Part shown: piece by piece, positions 25,408 through 33,462 of the stretch
Layout of the letters: the number at the start of each line of letters is the position of its first letter
Position numbering within the stretch: the stretch's first letter is position 1
Source of the DNA: an uncultured Bacteroidota bacterium
Lineage (GTDB): Bacteria > Bacteroidota > Bacteroidia > 2-12-FULL-35-15
Direction of reading: 5' to 3'
Length of the DNA: 64,000 bases
NCBI GenBank assembly: GCA_903926385.1
Contig: CAIYIS010000007.1
Span: 1-64,000 of the forward strand
The notes under the pieces: model-generated
What the model saw: only the letters and a program-made list of their open reading frames with translations
The model's database searches: none
What the model was told of the DNA's origin: nothing
Made by a program: the position numbers and the translations under genes

Positions 25408-27777
25408 TTAAACTCTCACCCCCATCACCAATATATCATCTATCTGCTCCACTTCCTTGCGATATTCAGTAATGAATTTATCTAAGGCCACGCCTTGTTC
25501 CTGCATAGGTTTATCCTGCATGGATAAAATTAATTCTTTAAAATATTTACGGGTAAGTTTCTTTTGACCGTTGTCTCCACCAAACTGGTCGGCAAAACCA
25601 TCGGTGAAAAGATAAATGGTATCACCACTATTTAAAGTGAAGGTATGATTGGTAAATGGTTTACTATCTTCGTTCATGCCGATGGGTTGTTTGTCGGCAC
25701 GAGTTTCTGATAGATTGAAATTTTGTGGACTGTCATGCTGAGCCTGTCGAAGCATCTTATCCTCACGCACTCCTTCGACAAGCTCAGGATGACCTGCACG
25801 CACTATCCATAATGGATTATTAGCCCCTGCCCATTGCAATTCCATGGTTTGAAGGTTGAGACTTGCAAGCGAAATATCCATTCCATCTTTTATGCTTTCT
25901 TCGCTCTTACTAAAATTCTCAATTACTATCTCTGCTGTTTTATCCAATATTTCCGAAGGCTTGGTTAAACCAAATTCTCTAACCGCTCTGTTCAGCGCAT
26001 TATGACATACCACCGAAACCATTGCTCCCGGCACTCCATGACCAGTGCAATCGCAGGCAGCGAACAAAATGATTTCAGATTTCAGATTTGAAATTTCAGA
26101 TGGACGTACTGAATTTGAAATTTGAAATTTGGAATCTGAAATTCCCACTTGCTCCATCCAATAAAAATCTCCTGCTACTATGTCTTTTGGTTTGTAGAGA
26201 ATAAAAGAGTTTTCTAAATATTGTTTTACAATACGAGCAGGGGGCAGTATGGCGGTTTGTATGCGAAGGGCATATTCTATACTGTCTAATATTTCGCGTT
26301 GTTTTTCTTCTACCACTGTTTTTTGTTCTACTATTATTTTGTTTTGTTTGTTACGAATGCGAAGCGAACGAAACACAAAGCCGGCAAACACCAATACCGA
26401 CAGTAATCCTAAACAAACAAAAATAATAATCAGTTTTTGTTTTTTGCTTTCAGCTTTAGTTAGGGCATCTTTCTTCTCTTGTTCTTTTTTATCAATTGCT
26501 TTCTGTTTTTCGTATTCGGTATTAAATTTTTCTTGTTGAGCGGCTTTAATAATATCATCACTTTTTAATTTGTTTCGATAATTTATGAATTCTTTGTAGT
26601 GCTCAAAAGCTCCTTTGGTATTGCCAGTAGCTGAGTCAATTTGATAAGCAAGTTGCTCTAATGTACCACAGGTTATAGCACCATAATAATTTTTCAGTTT
26701 AAAACAGTGTTCAAGATATTCTTTTGATTTCTGATAATTCTTCTGTTTCATATAATCTTGAGTAAGGTAAAAATATGTATCAGATATGTAGTTATCTTTT
26801 TTTTGCTTCTCAGCAATTTCTAATGCCTTTAAATGATAATCAATTGCTTTTTCAAATTCGCCTTTATCAACATAAACATTACCTATACTGTTATAAACAG
26901 TTGCAATTACATTGTCATTTTTAAATTCTAAGCCAGTAGACAAGGCTTTGTTATAATAAAGGAGTGCATTGGTATAATCTGTATTGTTTTTATACATATT
27001 GCCTATAAATCCAATGGTAGTCCAAGTTCCAGCTTTGTCATTGTTTTTAGAAAAAAGGTCTAAGGCTTTTTGGTAATATTCGAGCGACTTTGATGTATTG
27101 TGTGTCTCACTATACAATCCACCAACGGCAAAAAGAACTTTTGCAATTTCCCAATAATCTGTGGTTTTATGTTTGTCAAAAAGATCAAGCCCTTTTTCAA
27201 AACTGGCTAATGCCTGTTCATAATCTTTCTGACTTCTGTACAAATTTCCAATCTTGAATAAAGAGTTTGAAATTCCGAAATAATAATTTCCCTTTTCGGC
27301 AACCTCTAATCCTTTCTGTGCAAATTCAAGTGCTTTGGGTAGATTTCCGATAGTCTTATACGAAGTAGATAGACCCAACAAATAAGTATTAATTCTTGCA
27401 GTGTCTTTTATTTCGTAGGATAAGTTCAAGGCCTTTTGCCAAAAAGATATTCCTTTTTCAAAATCAGAATTCGAGTATAACCGGCCTTCGAGGTCGTAAG
27501 AATATATTTTATGAACAATAATGTTTTTTCTTTCTTTTTCATCTTTTGCAATAGCGAGCAATTTGTCCGCCAAACTTTGGTATTCGGTTATGTATTTTGA
27601 TTGTTCCGTTTCATCCGCATTATTACAAATTTCCTTGTAAATATTCAACCTGGTAGTATCCTGCTTTGCATTCTTTAACTCCACCTTCAGCGAATCCATC
27701 TTTTTATTTTGCGCAAAACAAACACTCTGAAATAAATTCAGAATAACAAATAAAAACATCGGGAATTTGTTTTTCAT
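25408..27777 (-). CDS. TPR sensor with SpoIIE-type PP2C phosphatase (copy 1)
   Basis: About 789 residues. The ATG at 27777 is chosen over a TTG at 27807 because a -7 element (27805-27812) overlaps the TTG, and because MKNKFPMFLFVILNLFQ starts a normal signal peptide. Same architecture as its downstream neighbour: TPR repeats (PKALEFAQKGLEVAEKG, FEKAIDYHLKALEIAEKQ), membrane segment (KLIIIFVCLGLLSVLVFAGFVF), coiled coil, SpoIIE phosphatase. The TPR parts differ clearly between the copies, but the catalytic parts are almost the same. The site before LFAACDCTGHG carries a different insert here (SDSKFQISNSVRPSEISNLKSE). Role: probable partner-switching phosphatase sensing a periplasmic signal. 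Confidence 0.9.
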   Translation of the reverse strand: MKNKFPMFLFVILNLFQSVCFAQNKKMDSLKVELKNAKQDTTRLNIYKEICNNADETEQSKYITEYQSLADKLLAIAKDEKERKNIIVHKIYSYDLEGRLYSNSDFEKGISFWQKALNLSYEIKDTARINTYLLGLSTSYKTIGNLPKALEFAQKGLEVAEKGNYYFGISNSLFKIGNLYRSQKDYEQALASFEKGLDLFDKHKTTDYWEIAKVLFAVGGLYSETHNTSKSLEYYQKALDLFSKNNDKAGTWTTIGFIGNMYKNNTDYTNALLYYNKALSTGLEFKNDNVIATVYNSIGNVYVDKGEFEKAIDYHLKALEIAEKQKKDNYISDTYFYLTQDYMKQKNYQKSKEYLEHCFKLKNYYGAITCGTLEQLAYQIDSATGNTKGAFEHYKEFINYRNKLKSDDIIKAAQQEKFNTEYEKQKAIDKKEQEKKDALTKAESKKQKLIIIFVCLGLLSVLVFAGFVFRSLRIRNKQNKIIVEQKTVVEEKQREILDSIEYALRIQTAILPPARIVKQYLENSFILYKPKDIVAGDFYWMEQVGISDSKFQISNSVRPSEISNLKSEIILFAACDCTGHGVPGAMVSVVCHNALNRAVREFGLTKPSEILDKTAEIVIENFSKSEESIKDGMDISLASLNLQTMELQWAGANNPLWIVRAGHPELVEGVREDKMLRQAQHDSPQNFNLSETRADKQPIGMNEDSKPFTNHTFTLNSGDTIYLFTDGFADQFGGDNGQKKLTRKYFKELILSMQDKPMQEQGVALDKFITEYRKEVEQIDDILVMGVRV
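25732..25793. repeat. Palindromic repeat inside the SpoIIE domain (copy 1)
   Basis: Same element as at 23317-23378, with arms that match with two mismatches (right arm CTTCGACAAGCTCAGGATGA). It is read through in frame as HPELVEG...LRQAQHD. Confidence 0.85.
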
Positions 27778-27804
27778 AAGCCGGGTGTATTTGGTAATTC
27801 GTTT

Positions 27805-27812
27805 CAAAATTA
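27805..27812 (-). promoter_or_regulatory. -7 element TAATTTTG for the TPR-SpoIIE operon
   Basis: Exact TAnnTTTG match on the minus strand, 27 bp before the ATG at 27777; supports that start. Confidence 0.5.
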
Positions 27813-27825
27813 ACTTTATTTTTTA

Positions 27826-27862
27826 ATAAAAAAAACTCCCGCCTGCTATGCAGTGCGGGAGT
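27826..27862 (-). terminator. Rho-independent terminator after the FN3 protein gene
   Basis: Stem ACTCCCGC / GCGGGAGT around a 12-nt loop, followed on the minus strand by a long T tract. It separates the gene at 27890 from the TPR-SpoIIE promoter. Confidence 0.88.
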
Positions 27863-27889
27863 AAAATTTCGAAGTACCAGTTCTTGTTA

Positions 27890-28576
27890 TTAAGCAGTAG
27901 GCTCTGTTGCAGGTGGCTCCGGAACTGTGGTTACAGCCGTACCTCCGGTACCTGCCACCATGCGCGGTATCCATAATACCAGCGCTGTCCATTCGCTCAC
28001 TCCTTTAGTTCCTCTTGCTCTTACCTGAAAACAATACGTTTTGCCCGGTGCTAAATTCGGAAACGACATCACTTTCTTTTTTGTTATGGAGGTTATGCCT
28101 GTTGGAGGCAGTTCTCCTTCTTTCCAAAAACGACCTTCGTAATTACTTGCGAAACGTTTTTTATCATACGCCAGCATCACTTCGCCCACAGCTCTTCCAT
28201 CCTTTGCTGACACATTGGTTGGAGTTTCGGGTATTTGTGTGGCGCCTTCAAATGTTTGAATTTCGTATCCTGTCGTTTCCCAGTTGGTAACATTGCCCGG
28301 ATACTTGTCGCGTGCATAAATGCCTAATTCTTTAAGAGCTGCTCTCACTTCTGCTTTAGCATCCTCGTGAAGCCCCTTATAATTAATTACTCTTCCTTTT
28401 TGCCCTAATACTACCAGAAAAGCATTAAAGGAATCTAGCAGTGCAGTTAATTTTGCTCCGGAATCTGTATACAGGGCATTACCTGTCATGCAGTCTATCA
28501 CAAAATTTACAAACACTATCATTGCCTGATCGGATAACTTTGTAAATCCGAGTTTGAAAATTGGTTTTTTTTTCAT
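27890..28576 (-). CDS. Unknown protein: helical N-domain plus fibronectin type III-like domain
   Basis: 228 residues, no signal peptide. The N-terminal half (to about 105) looks helical (VFVNFVIDCMTGNALYTD, LLDSFNAFLVVLGQKGR, HEDAKAEVRAALKELGIYA). The second half resembles an FN3 domain (PETPTNVSAKDGRAVGEVML, then SFPNLAPGKTYCFQVRARGTKGVSEWTAL), which is unusual for a protein without an export signal. A short Pro/Thr/Gly tail closes it. I do not recognise a named family. It is monocistronic, with its own terminator. Its upstream region carries the REP cluster and the 21-bp array 3. The gene at 49256, also next to such an array, has a similar size. Confidence 0.65.
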   Translation of the reverse strand: MKKKPIFKLGFTKLSDQAMIVFVNFVIDCMTGNALYTDSGAKLTALLDSFNAFLVVLGQKGRVINYKGLHEDAKAEVRAALKELGIYARDKYPGNVTNWETTGYEIQTFEGATQIPETPTNVSAKDGRAVGEVMLAYDKKRFASNYEGRFWKEGELPPTGITSITKKKVMSFPNLAPGKTYCFQVRARGTKGVSEWTALVLWIPRMVAGTGGTAVTTVPEPPATEPTA

Positions 28577-28734
28577 GATTCTTTTTTTTTAATTGTTGTT
28601 TTTATTATTTATTGGTACTACGAAATATTTTTTCATTCTTTTTATTTAATCAGTGCTCTTGTTTAATCACCCGGATAAATTTCTTTTATATATAATAATT
28701 TAATTACTCTCTTTTTTTTACCCCAACCTTCACG

Positions 28735-28876
28735 TCCCTCCCCCTCTCTTTTGGAGAGGGGATTCAGGGGAGAGGCTTTTTCCGCCCCTCCCCCTCTCTT
28801 GCGGAGAGGGGATTAAGGGGGAGGCTTTTTCCGTCCCTCCCCCTCTCTTTTGGAGAGGGGATTAAGGGGAGAGGTG
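28735..28876. repeat. Three tandem REP-like palindromes, about 50-bp period
   Basis: Each copy is CCCTCCCCCTCTC, a 4-nt loop (TTTT or TTGC), GGAGAGGGGATT and AGGGG, then a GGCTTTTTCCG linker. The CCCCTCTC words begin at 28741, 28791 and 28840. Same element as the single copy at 11388. Confidence 0.88.
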
Positions 28877-28893
28877 ACGTTTTCTTAACTTCT

Positions 28894-29103
28894 TTGCCTA
28901 CTTTTACTGCAAAGAAGTCTTCTTATTTTAGTAAGAAGCCTTCTTTTTTATTTAGGAAGACTTCTTTTTATTGTAACAAGTCTTCTTTTTTTTCAAACAA
29001 CACTTCTTTTATTTGTAAGAAGACTTCTTTTTTTACGAAGAACACTTCTTTTATTTGTAACAAGACTTCTTTTTTTAAAAAGAAGTCTTCTTTTAAAAAA
29101 AAG
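28894..29103. repeat. Tandem array 3: ten units of exactly 21 bp
   Basis: Units start at 28894 (weak), 28915, 28936, 28957, 28978, 28999, 29020, 29041, 29062 and 29083 with no indels. Consensus pieces are AAGACTTCTTTT then TTTGTAA. Each unit junction forms AAGAAG-A-CTTCTT, a small palindrome, so the array is also a row of short inverted repeats. Read on the plus strand it is a 7-residue repeat (KKTSFFC-like). Confidence 0.92.
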
Positions 29104-29320
29104 CACTCAACTTTATTTCATTTCCACCCTCTTTTATTTCTTCTCCGTCTTCTTTTGGCGGCAAAACAGCTATCCCTTGCGGGCATTTGCTGGCGCAAGT
29201 ACGAAATAATAGTTGAGAATTTTTGTAGAGAGAATCTCTACACTATAATTGAGGCTTTGCAGGGCATTTTTCGGAAAATTGCTTCAAATGCTTGTTATTA
29301 AAGAAAAGTAGGTTGGGTGA

Positions 29321-29776
29321 TTAATAGTTGTGGCAAAAGCGGGTTATCGATTTTATTAAATCTTTAAGGTCGGCAAAACCATTTCTGGTGCACATTCGGT
29401 TTACCTGATTATTCACTCCGCTCATTGGATATTTAACATCGCGAAAACAATCGCGTTTTATAAAATCGGCAATTTCTTTCCTACTAAACTCTACCCACGA
29501 AAGCAAGGCTATTTTTAATTGACTCTCGGTTAAATTTAATTGATAACATTCTTCCAGCACAGCATCCAGGTTGTAAATAATCAATTCATGCAATTCGGCT
29601 TCGGAGGGTATTTTTTTTATTTCGAATCGTACAGCCTTATTCAAGTATTTGCGGAATACTTTATTTTTTTCGAGTTCCATTTTCTTTCGCCAAATAGCAT
29701 CTCTGTTTTTGCCCGTTAGCACGTACTCCACACGCCAACCATTGGGTTGATAAATAGTATAAACATAACTTTCCAT
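29321..29776 (-). CDS. Unknown protein, possible HTH C-terminus
   Basis: 151 residues, no signal peptide. The N-terminal part is a beta-rich segment (YVYTIYQPNGWRVEYVL) and the rest is mostly helical. The stretch LSWVEFSRKEIADFIKRD followed by SGVNNQVNRMCTRNGFADLKDL has the spacing of a LuxR/GerE-like helix-turn-helix, which would make it a DNA-binding protein; this is read by eye only. It is monocistronic, between array 3 and the nuclease module. Codon use is not obviously foreign. Confidence 0.55.
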   Translation of the reverse strand: MESYVYTIYQPNGWRVEYVLTGKNRDAIWRKKMELEKNKVFRKYLNKAVRFEIKKIPSEAELHELIIYNLDAVLEECYQLNLTESQLKIALLSWVEFSRKEIADFIKRDCFRDVKYPMSGVNNQVNRMCTRNGFADLKDLIKSITRFCHNY

Positions 29777-30091
29777 ATTACTTCAATTTATATGAATCCC
29801 CTGTTATTAATATTCTACATCAAAAATAATAAACCACCTTTTTTATTTTTCTGCTCGTTTTATCAAGTTATTAAATGGGGGTTGTTAAAAACTGAGGGCC
29901 CCAGGGTAGGCATTAGGGGATGAATAGGAGGGAGAATAAAGTTGGATTAACGCAATGCGTTTTTTTAGATTAGCCTTGATAATCAATGATATTTTTTTAA
30001 TTTTGTTGCGTGGATGTAATTGTTATCCGTAATAATGAGAACGCGCGTAACGAACTTTATCGCAACGAATGAAACTTAAACAAACAACAAT
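29777..30091. other. 315-bp intergenic region before the nuclease module
   Basis: No gene seen. From 30021 it includes the left inverted repeat of the nuclease module and the 11-bp word AACGAATGAAA at 30064. The rest is A/T-rich without clear structure. Confidence 0.6.
30021..30038 (+). repeat. Left inverted repeat of the nuclease module
   Basis: TGTTATCCGTAATAATGA. The reverse complement of 31401-31418 reads TGTTATCCGTAGTAATTC; 15 of the first 16 bases agree. The pair brackets exactly the two genes 30092-31395. Confidence 0.7.
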
Positions 30092-30997
30092 ATGACACAA
30101 GACATCGGAACACAGTACCAAAAAGACAACACAATAGACAAGACAGGTTTTAAAACAAAAGCCCGACTTCATCAATCAAAATACAGAGCGAATGTTTTGC
30201 AAGTTGATTTTAAAGATTATGGTAATCGGCTAACAGTTGAAGATGGACTTGCAGGTAAGAACTTTTATAACGGGTTTAATGTTTTGGAGGCAGTTAACAA
30301 ACGTTACCCAGGTTACAACAAAGGACTTTATTCTGATATGCTTCGCAGTGAACATATACCTTTCAATATTTTTGTTCCACTTGACAAAGACAAAAAATAT
30401 TGCGCTAAAATATTTAACAAGTTTTTAGGTGGAATTATTAAAACAGTTGATGATATTAAGATTGAATACGCACCAACAATTACTACTGAAAAGAAATATC
30501 TTGCCGACAGAACATCGTTTGACGCATACATTGAATACACAAGCAATGACGGAGCAAAAGGAATTATTGGAATTGAGGTGAAATATACGGAACACGAATA
30601 TGCACTAAAACCAAATTCAAAAGAAGAGGCAGACATTAAAAACCCTAATTCACTTTACAACTCTGTAACAGACAAATCAAAACTTTATATTGATGGTGCT
30701 TTAGAACAACTGAAAACAGACCTATTCCGACAAATATGGAGAAATCATATTCTTGGAGAAAGTATTTTACAACACGATAATACATTTAAACATTTTACTT
30801 CATTAACTCTTTTTCCTTTAGGGAACACGCATTTCATAGACACAAGCAAAAAATACATTGAACTTTTAAAATCTAATAACAACAAATTTATTCCTGTTAC
30901 TTATGAAGATTTTATTTCAATCGCAAAGGAAAATTGTCCGAATGAAGAATTTAAAAGTTGGTTAGAATATTTAATAGCACGATACATTGTTAAATAA
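30092..30997 (+). CDS. PGN_0703-type putative restriction endonuclease (PD-(D/E)XK)
   Basis: 301 residues. It closely follows the PGN_0703 family of predicted restriction-type nucleases: ARLHQSKYRANVLQVDF, NFYNGFNVLEAVNKRYP, YSDMLRSEHIPFNIFVPL, then the nuclease core FDAYIEY (Asp near 143) and GIIGIEVKYTEHEY (Glu-x-Lys near 161-163), then FRQIWRNHILGESI and HFTSLTLFPLGNTHF. The D...ExK pattern is that of the PD-(D/E)XK fold. No methyltransferase is adjacent, so if it is a defence nuclease it must avoid self-DNA in another way. The next gene overlaps its stop codon. The pair is flanked by inverted repeats, suggesting acquisition as a unit. Confidence 0.88.
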   Translation: MTQDIGTQYQKDNTIDKTGFKTKARLHQSKYRANVLQVDFKDYGNRLTVEDGLAGKNFYNGFNVLEAVNKRYPGYNKGLYSDMLRSEHIPFNIFVPLDKDKKYCAKIFNKFLGGIIKTVDDIKIEYAPTITTEKKYLADRTSFDAYIEYTSNDGAKGIIGIEVKYTEHEYALKPNSKEEADIKNPNSLYNSVTDKSKLYIDGALEQLKTDLFRQIWRNHILGESILQHDNTFKHFTSLTLFPLGNTHFIDTSKKYIELLKSNNNKFIPVTYEDFISIAKENCPNEEFKSWLEYLIARYIVK

Positions 30998-31395
30998 TGG
31001 ACAACAACATAGACATACAAGCGGACTTCATTACATTTAAAAACCAAATCATAAACAAGTTTGGCGAACAGTATTTTGACCAAGCAGAAATATTCTTTGT
31101 GCGTGCAATGAAACAAGCAGAACAAGGATTAATACATAGTGCCATTGCAGACGGAAAGTTTGCATTAGACCTTACGAACTATTCAAGCGACCAGACAGGT
31201 ATTCAATATCTCATTGGCTTTCTTTCACAGCTACATTGCGACATTGGACAAATAAATAAATCAAAAGCATATTACGAACTCGGTGTAAAACTACTTGACC
31301 CGAAAGACGAAGACGACAAGCGATTATACAAAAATCTTAAAGAACTTATAGACGGTGAAAGCTGGAAAGGCAGTATAGACGGCACGAACGAATGA
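30997..31395 (+). CDS. Small helical TPR-like partner of the nuclease
   Basis: 132 residues, all-helical by composition. Two TPR-like hairpins are visible (FDQAEIFFVRAMKQAEQGLIHSAIADG and the pair around GQINKSKAYYELGVKLLD). It shares one base with the nuclease stop codon (TAATG), so translation is coupled and the products are likely to act together. Possible roles are an inhibitor or immunity partner, or a specificity adaptor; the sequence does not decide. No family name is recognised. Confidence 0.75.
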   Translation: MDNNIDIQADFITFKNQIINKFGEQYFDQAEIFFVRAMKQAEQGLIHSAIADGKFALDLTNYSSDQTGIQYLIGFLSQLHCDIGQINKSKAYYELGVKLLDPKDEDDKRLYKNLKELIDGESWKGSIDGTNE

Positions 31396-31979
31396 AAAAA
31401 GAATTACTACGGATAACATAAGATTCCTCTGTAAATTAATGGGAGCGAATTGGTGAGTATAGGGCAAAGAAAATCCGTGTCACTGGTTAGTGATTTTTAA
31501 AATAGTTCGGTTGCCACTTCTGATTATAGTTTTTGTTATTACTGTATACCTGCCAGATTTGAAGTCATATAAAAAATGAAGATTCCTCTGCGAGTTGTGT
31601 TGTATTGCTACATCACGCTCAAGTATGTGTTCTCTGTTAATCCCTCCTGTTGGGCGTAGCACACCGCTACGTCCTATTTAACCGGCATCTTGCCTAATAC
31701 TAAAAGCGTAAAAAAGAAGTCCAGAGGACTTGTTAAATGCAACGTAAGGAAAAACTGCCCTTAACGGGGCGGTAACTTGAAACCAGAAACTTTCCAACAT
31801 TAAACTATCCTTTTCATAGAATATGATTGTTAGCATGTATCTAACTTCTTTGCTCAAATCTTAAATTAATTTGTAGATTTGTAAATGATTTGATGATTGT
31901 GGTGTATGGCCACAGAAAAAGAAACACAAGCTAACGGCCTTGTAATTGCAGTAAAAGAATGTAGAATGAATTAGAAGGC
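31396..31979. other. 584-bp gene-free stretch after the nuclease module
   Basis: Contains the right inverted repeat (31401-31418), a 12-bp direct repeat AAGATTCCTCTG at 31420 and 31579, and a hairpin at 31653-31674 (GGCGTAGC, loop ACACC, GCTACGTC). The only open frame (60 codons, minus strand 31480-31662) shows no gene features. A TAGATTTG -7-like element at 31874-31881 could serve the gene at 31980. It reads like repeat debris around an insertion. Confidence 0.6.
31401..31418 (-). repeat. Right inverted repeat of the nuclease module
   Basis: GAATTACTACGGATAACA, the inverted partner of 30021-30038. Just inside it, AACGAATGAAA at 31387-31397 repeats directly the 11-bp word at 30064-30074. Confidence 0.7.
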
Positions 31980-33215
31980 ATGAAAAAATATCTGCTCCTC
32001 ATTGTTGCGCTCCTCATAATTTTGGGAATTGTTTTTTCCCATAATAAGTCCGTTCATTTCGAAACCACCTCCTTTGCCGAAGTAAAAGCATTAGCCAAAA
32101 AAGAAAACAAACCCATATTTATTACCGTGTGTACTCAATGGTGTGCGGCCTGTAAAAAGATGAAAAATACTCTTTATACAGAAGATGTTGTGGCCGATTT
32201 TTGTAATTCTAAATTTATCAATTACGAACTCGATGCCACCAAGGGTGTGGATAAAGAATTCGAAAAAACCGGTGAAATATCCTGTTACCCTAACCTGATG
32301 TTTATGGATACAGAGGGTAAAATAATTCACCGGGCATGCGGAGCTCCTGTAAATACAGAGGAAATGATGAAACTACTCAATGATGTTTTTATTCCCGAAA
32401 AAACATTTGGATACTACTATTATCAATATGATAAAAAGATAAAAGATGCATCGTTTCTGTTTGGTTACCTTCCTGTTCTCAAAAAAAGCAACATGCCTTA
32501 TGAGCATGTAGTAACCGACTATTTTAAAGCACAAACTGACCAGCAACTTACTACCAGAGGAAATTGGGAAGCAATAAAAAGTAATTGTACCGATTTTAAA
32601 AGCAGAGAATTTATTTATGTAGTAAATAATCTGGACACATACAAAAAGCTGTACACCCCCGACTCTGTAAAAATTGCCATGGTTAACCTGATAGACCAAA
32701 TTATAATATGCAAAATGGTTCAAAGCAACAAACATGTAAGCGGTGCGGATTTGGAGTTTTTTAGAGGTTTATTGCATTCGTTGGATAAAGATATTGAGGA
32801 ACAAGCATTGTTTATGACAGACTTGTATTATTTACACAAATCAAAACAACGAAAAGAAATGTTTGAGTTGATAAAAGAGAGAGGAGATAAGTATTTCGAA
32901 AAAATACCAGATGAGGAAATTGTTGACGCTATTACTGAGTATTGTGATGATACGGTTTGTCTGAAGTTGGCAGCCAATCATTACAAAATTAGAATGAGTA
33001 AATATGTGCCCGACACTAAAGATGAAAAGAAGATGAGATTTATGGCAGGCGTAAGTAAAGATTACACCACTGTTTTAATAAAACTAAATAGAAAAAATGA
33101 AGCGAAGAAGGCAATCGAAAATTCTATTGCCGGTTATAATTTGAATTTAGATGATAAGTTGAAATATGATGAGGCCATTAGGCTCCGCGATAAAATAAAT
33201 AGTATGCCTGATTAA
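31980..33215 (+). CDS. Thioredoxin-fold protein, CAAC active site
   Basis: 411 residues with an N-terminal signal or anchor (KKYLLLIVALLIILGIVFS). A thioredoxin-like domain spans about 30-140: PIFITVCTQWCAACKKMKNTL has the redox pair CxxC (CAAC), and CYPNLMFMD carries the cis-Pro region. An additional Cys precedes that proline (SCYPN). The remaining 270 residues are helical, with no known family. Its paralog starts 247 bp downstream. Such proteins act in periplasmic disulfide reduction or folding; the partner is unknown. Confidence 0.82.
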   Translation: MKKYLLLIVALLIILGIVFSHNKSVHFETTSFAEVKALAKKENKPIFITVCTQWCAACKKMKNTLYTEDVVADFCNSKFINYELDATKGVDKEFEKTGEISCYPNLMFMDTEGKIIHRACGAPVNTEEMMKLLNDVFIPEKTFGYYYYQYDKKIKDASFLFGYLPVLKKSNMPYEHVVTDYFKAQTDQQLTTRGNWEAIKSNCTDFKSREFIYVVNNLDTYKKLYTPDSVKIAMVNLIDQIIICKMVQSNKHVSGADLEFFRGLLHSLDKDIEEQALFMTDLYYLHKSKQRKEMFELIKERGDKYFEKIPDEEIVDAITEYCDDTVCLKLAANHYKIRMSKYVPDTKDEKKMRFMAGVSKDYTTVLIKLNRKNEAKKAIENSIAGYNLNLDDKLKYDEAIRLRDKINSMPD

Positions 33216-33462
33216 TGATGTGTGAACACTGAGCTTTTTACACTTCTAATTCAATCGAATCAATAATTCAAATTTGCATACTATATTTATTACTCTTTGC
33301 GCCATCTATATTTCCATAATATTAAAAAGTTCAAATCATGTTTTTAGTCGGCTTCGCTTATTAGGGTATAGTAATTGCAAGAAACATAAAATACTAAGAA
33401 AGGAGTAAATACCTTATACTGTTAAAAGAAAATGAACATGTTTTTTAAATTTTTTTAATCAA

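Larger units (their letters stand above)
28577..29320. other. 744-bp intergenic region with REP cluster and tandem array 3
   Basis: Contains T-rich DNA (28577-28730), three REP-like palindromes (28735-28876) and the 21-bp array (28894-29103). After the array, 29104-29300 holds nothing recognisable apart from a continuation of the open frame. That frame is best explained by the 7-codon period of the array, not by a gene. Confidence 0.7.

Noticed and set aside
28894-29301. 135-codon open frame through array 3
   Set aside because: Lys/Ser/Phe heptads come from the 21-bp unit; it starts at TTG inside the array and loses its pattern at the array end.
30021-31418. Complete insertion sequence or integron cassette
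   Set aside because: No transposase or integrase gene, and the end sequence lacks the GTTRRRY core of attC sites; so I call only flanking repeats.
31480-31662. 60-codon minus-strand frame
   Set aside because: Lies in repeat debris; no start signal, no recognised family.
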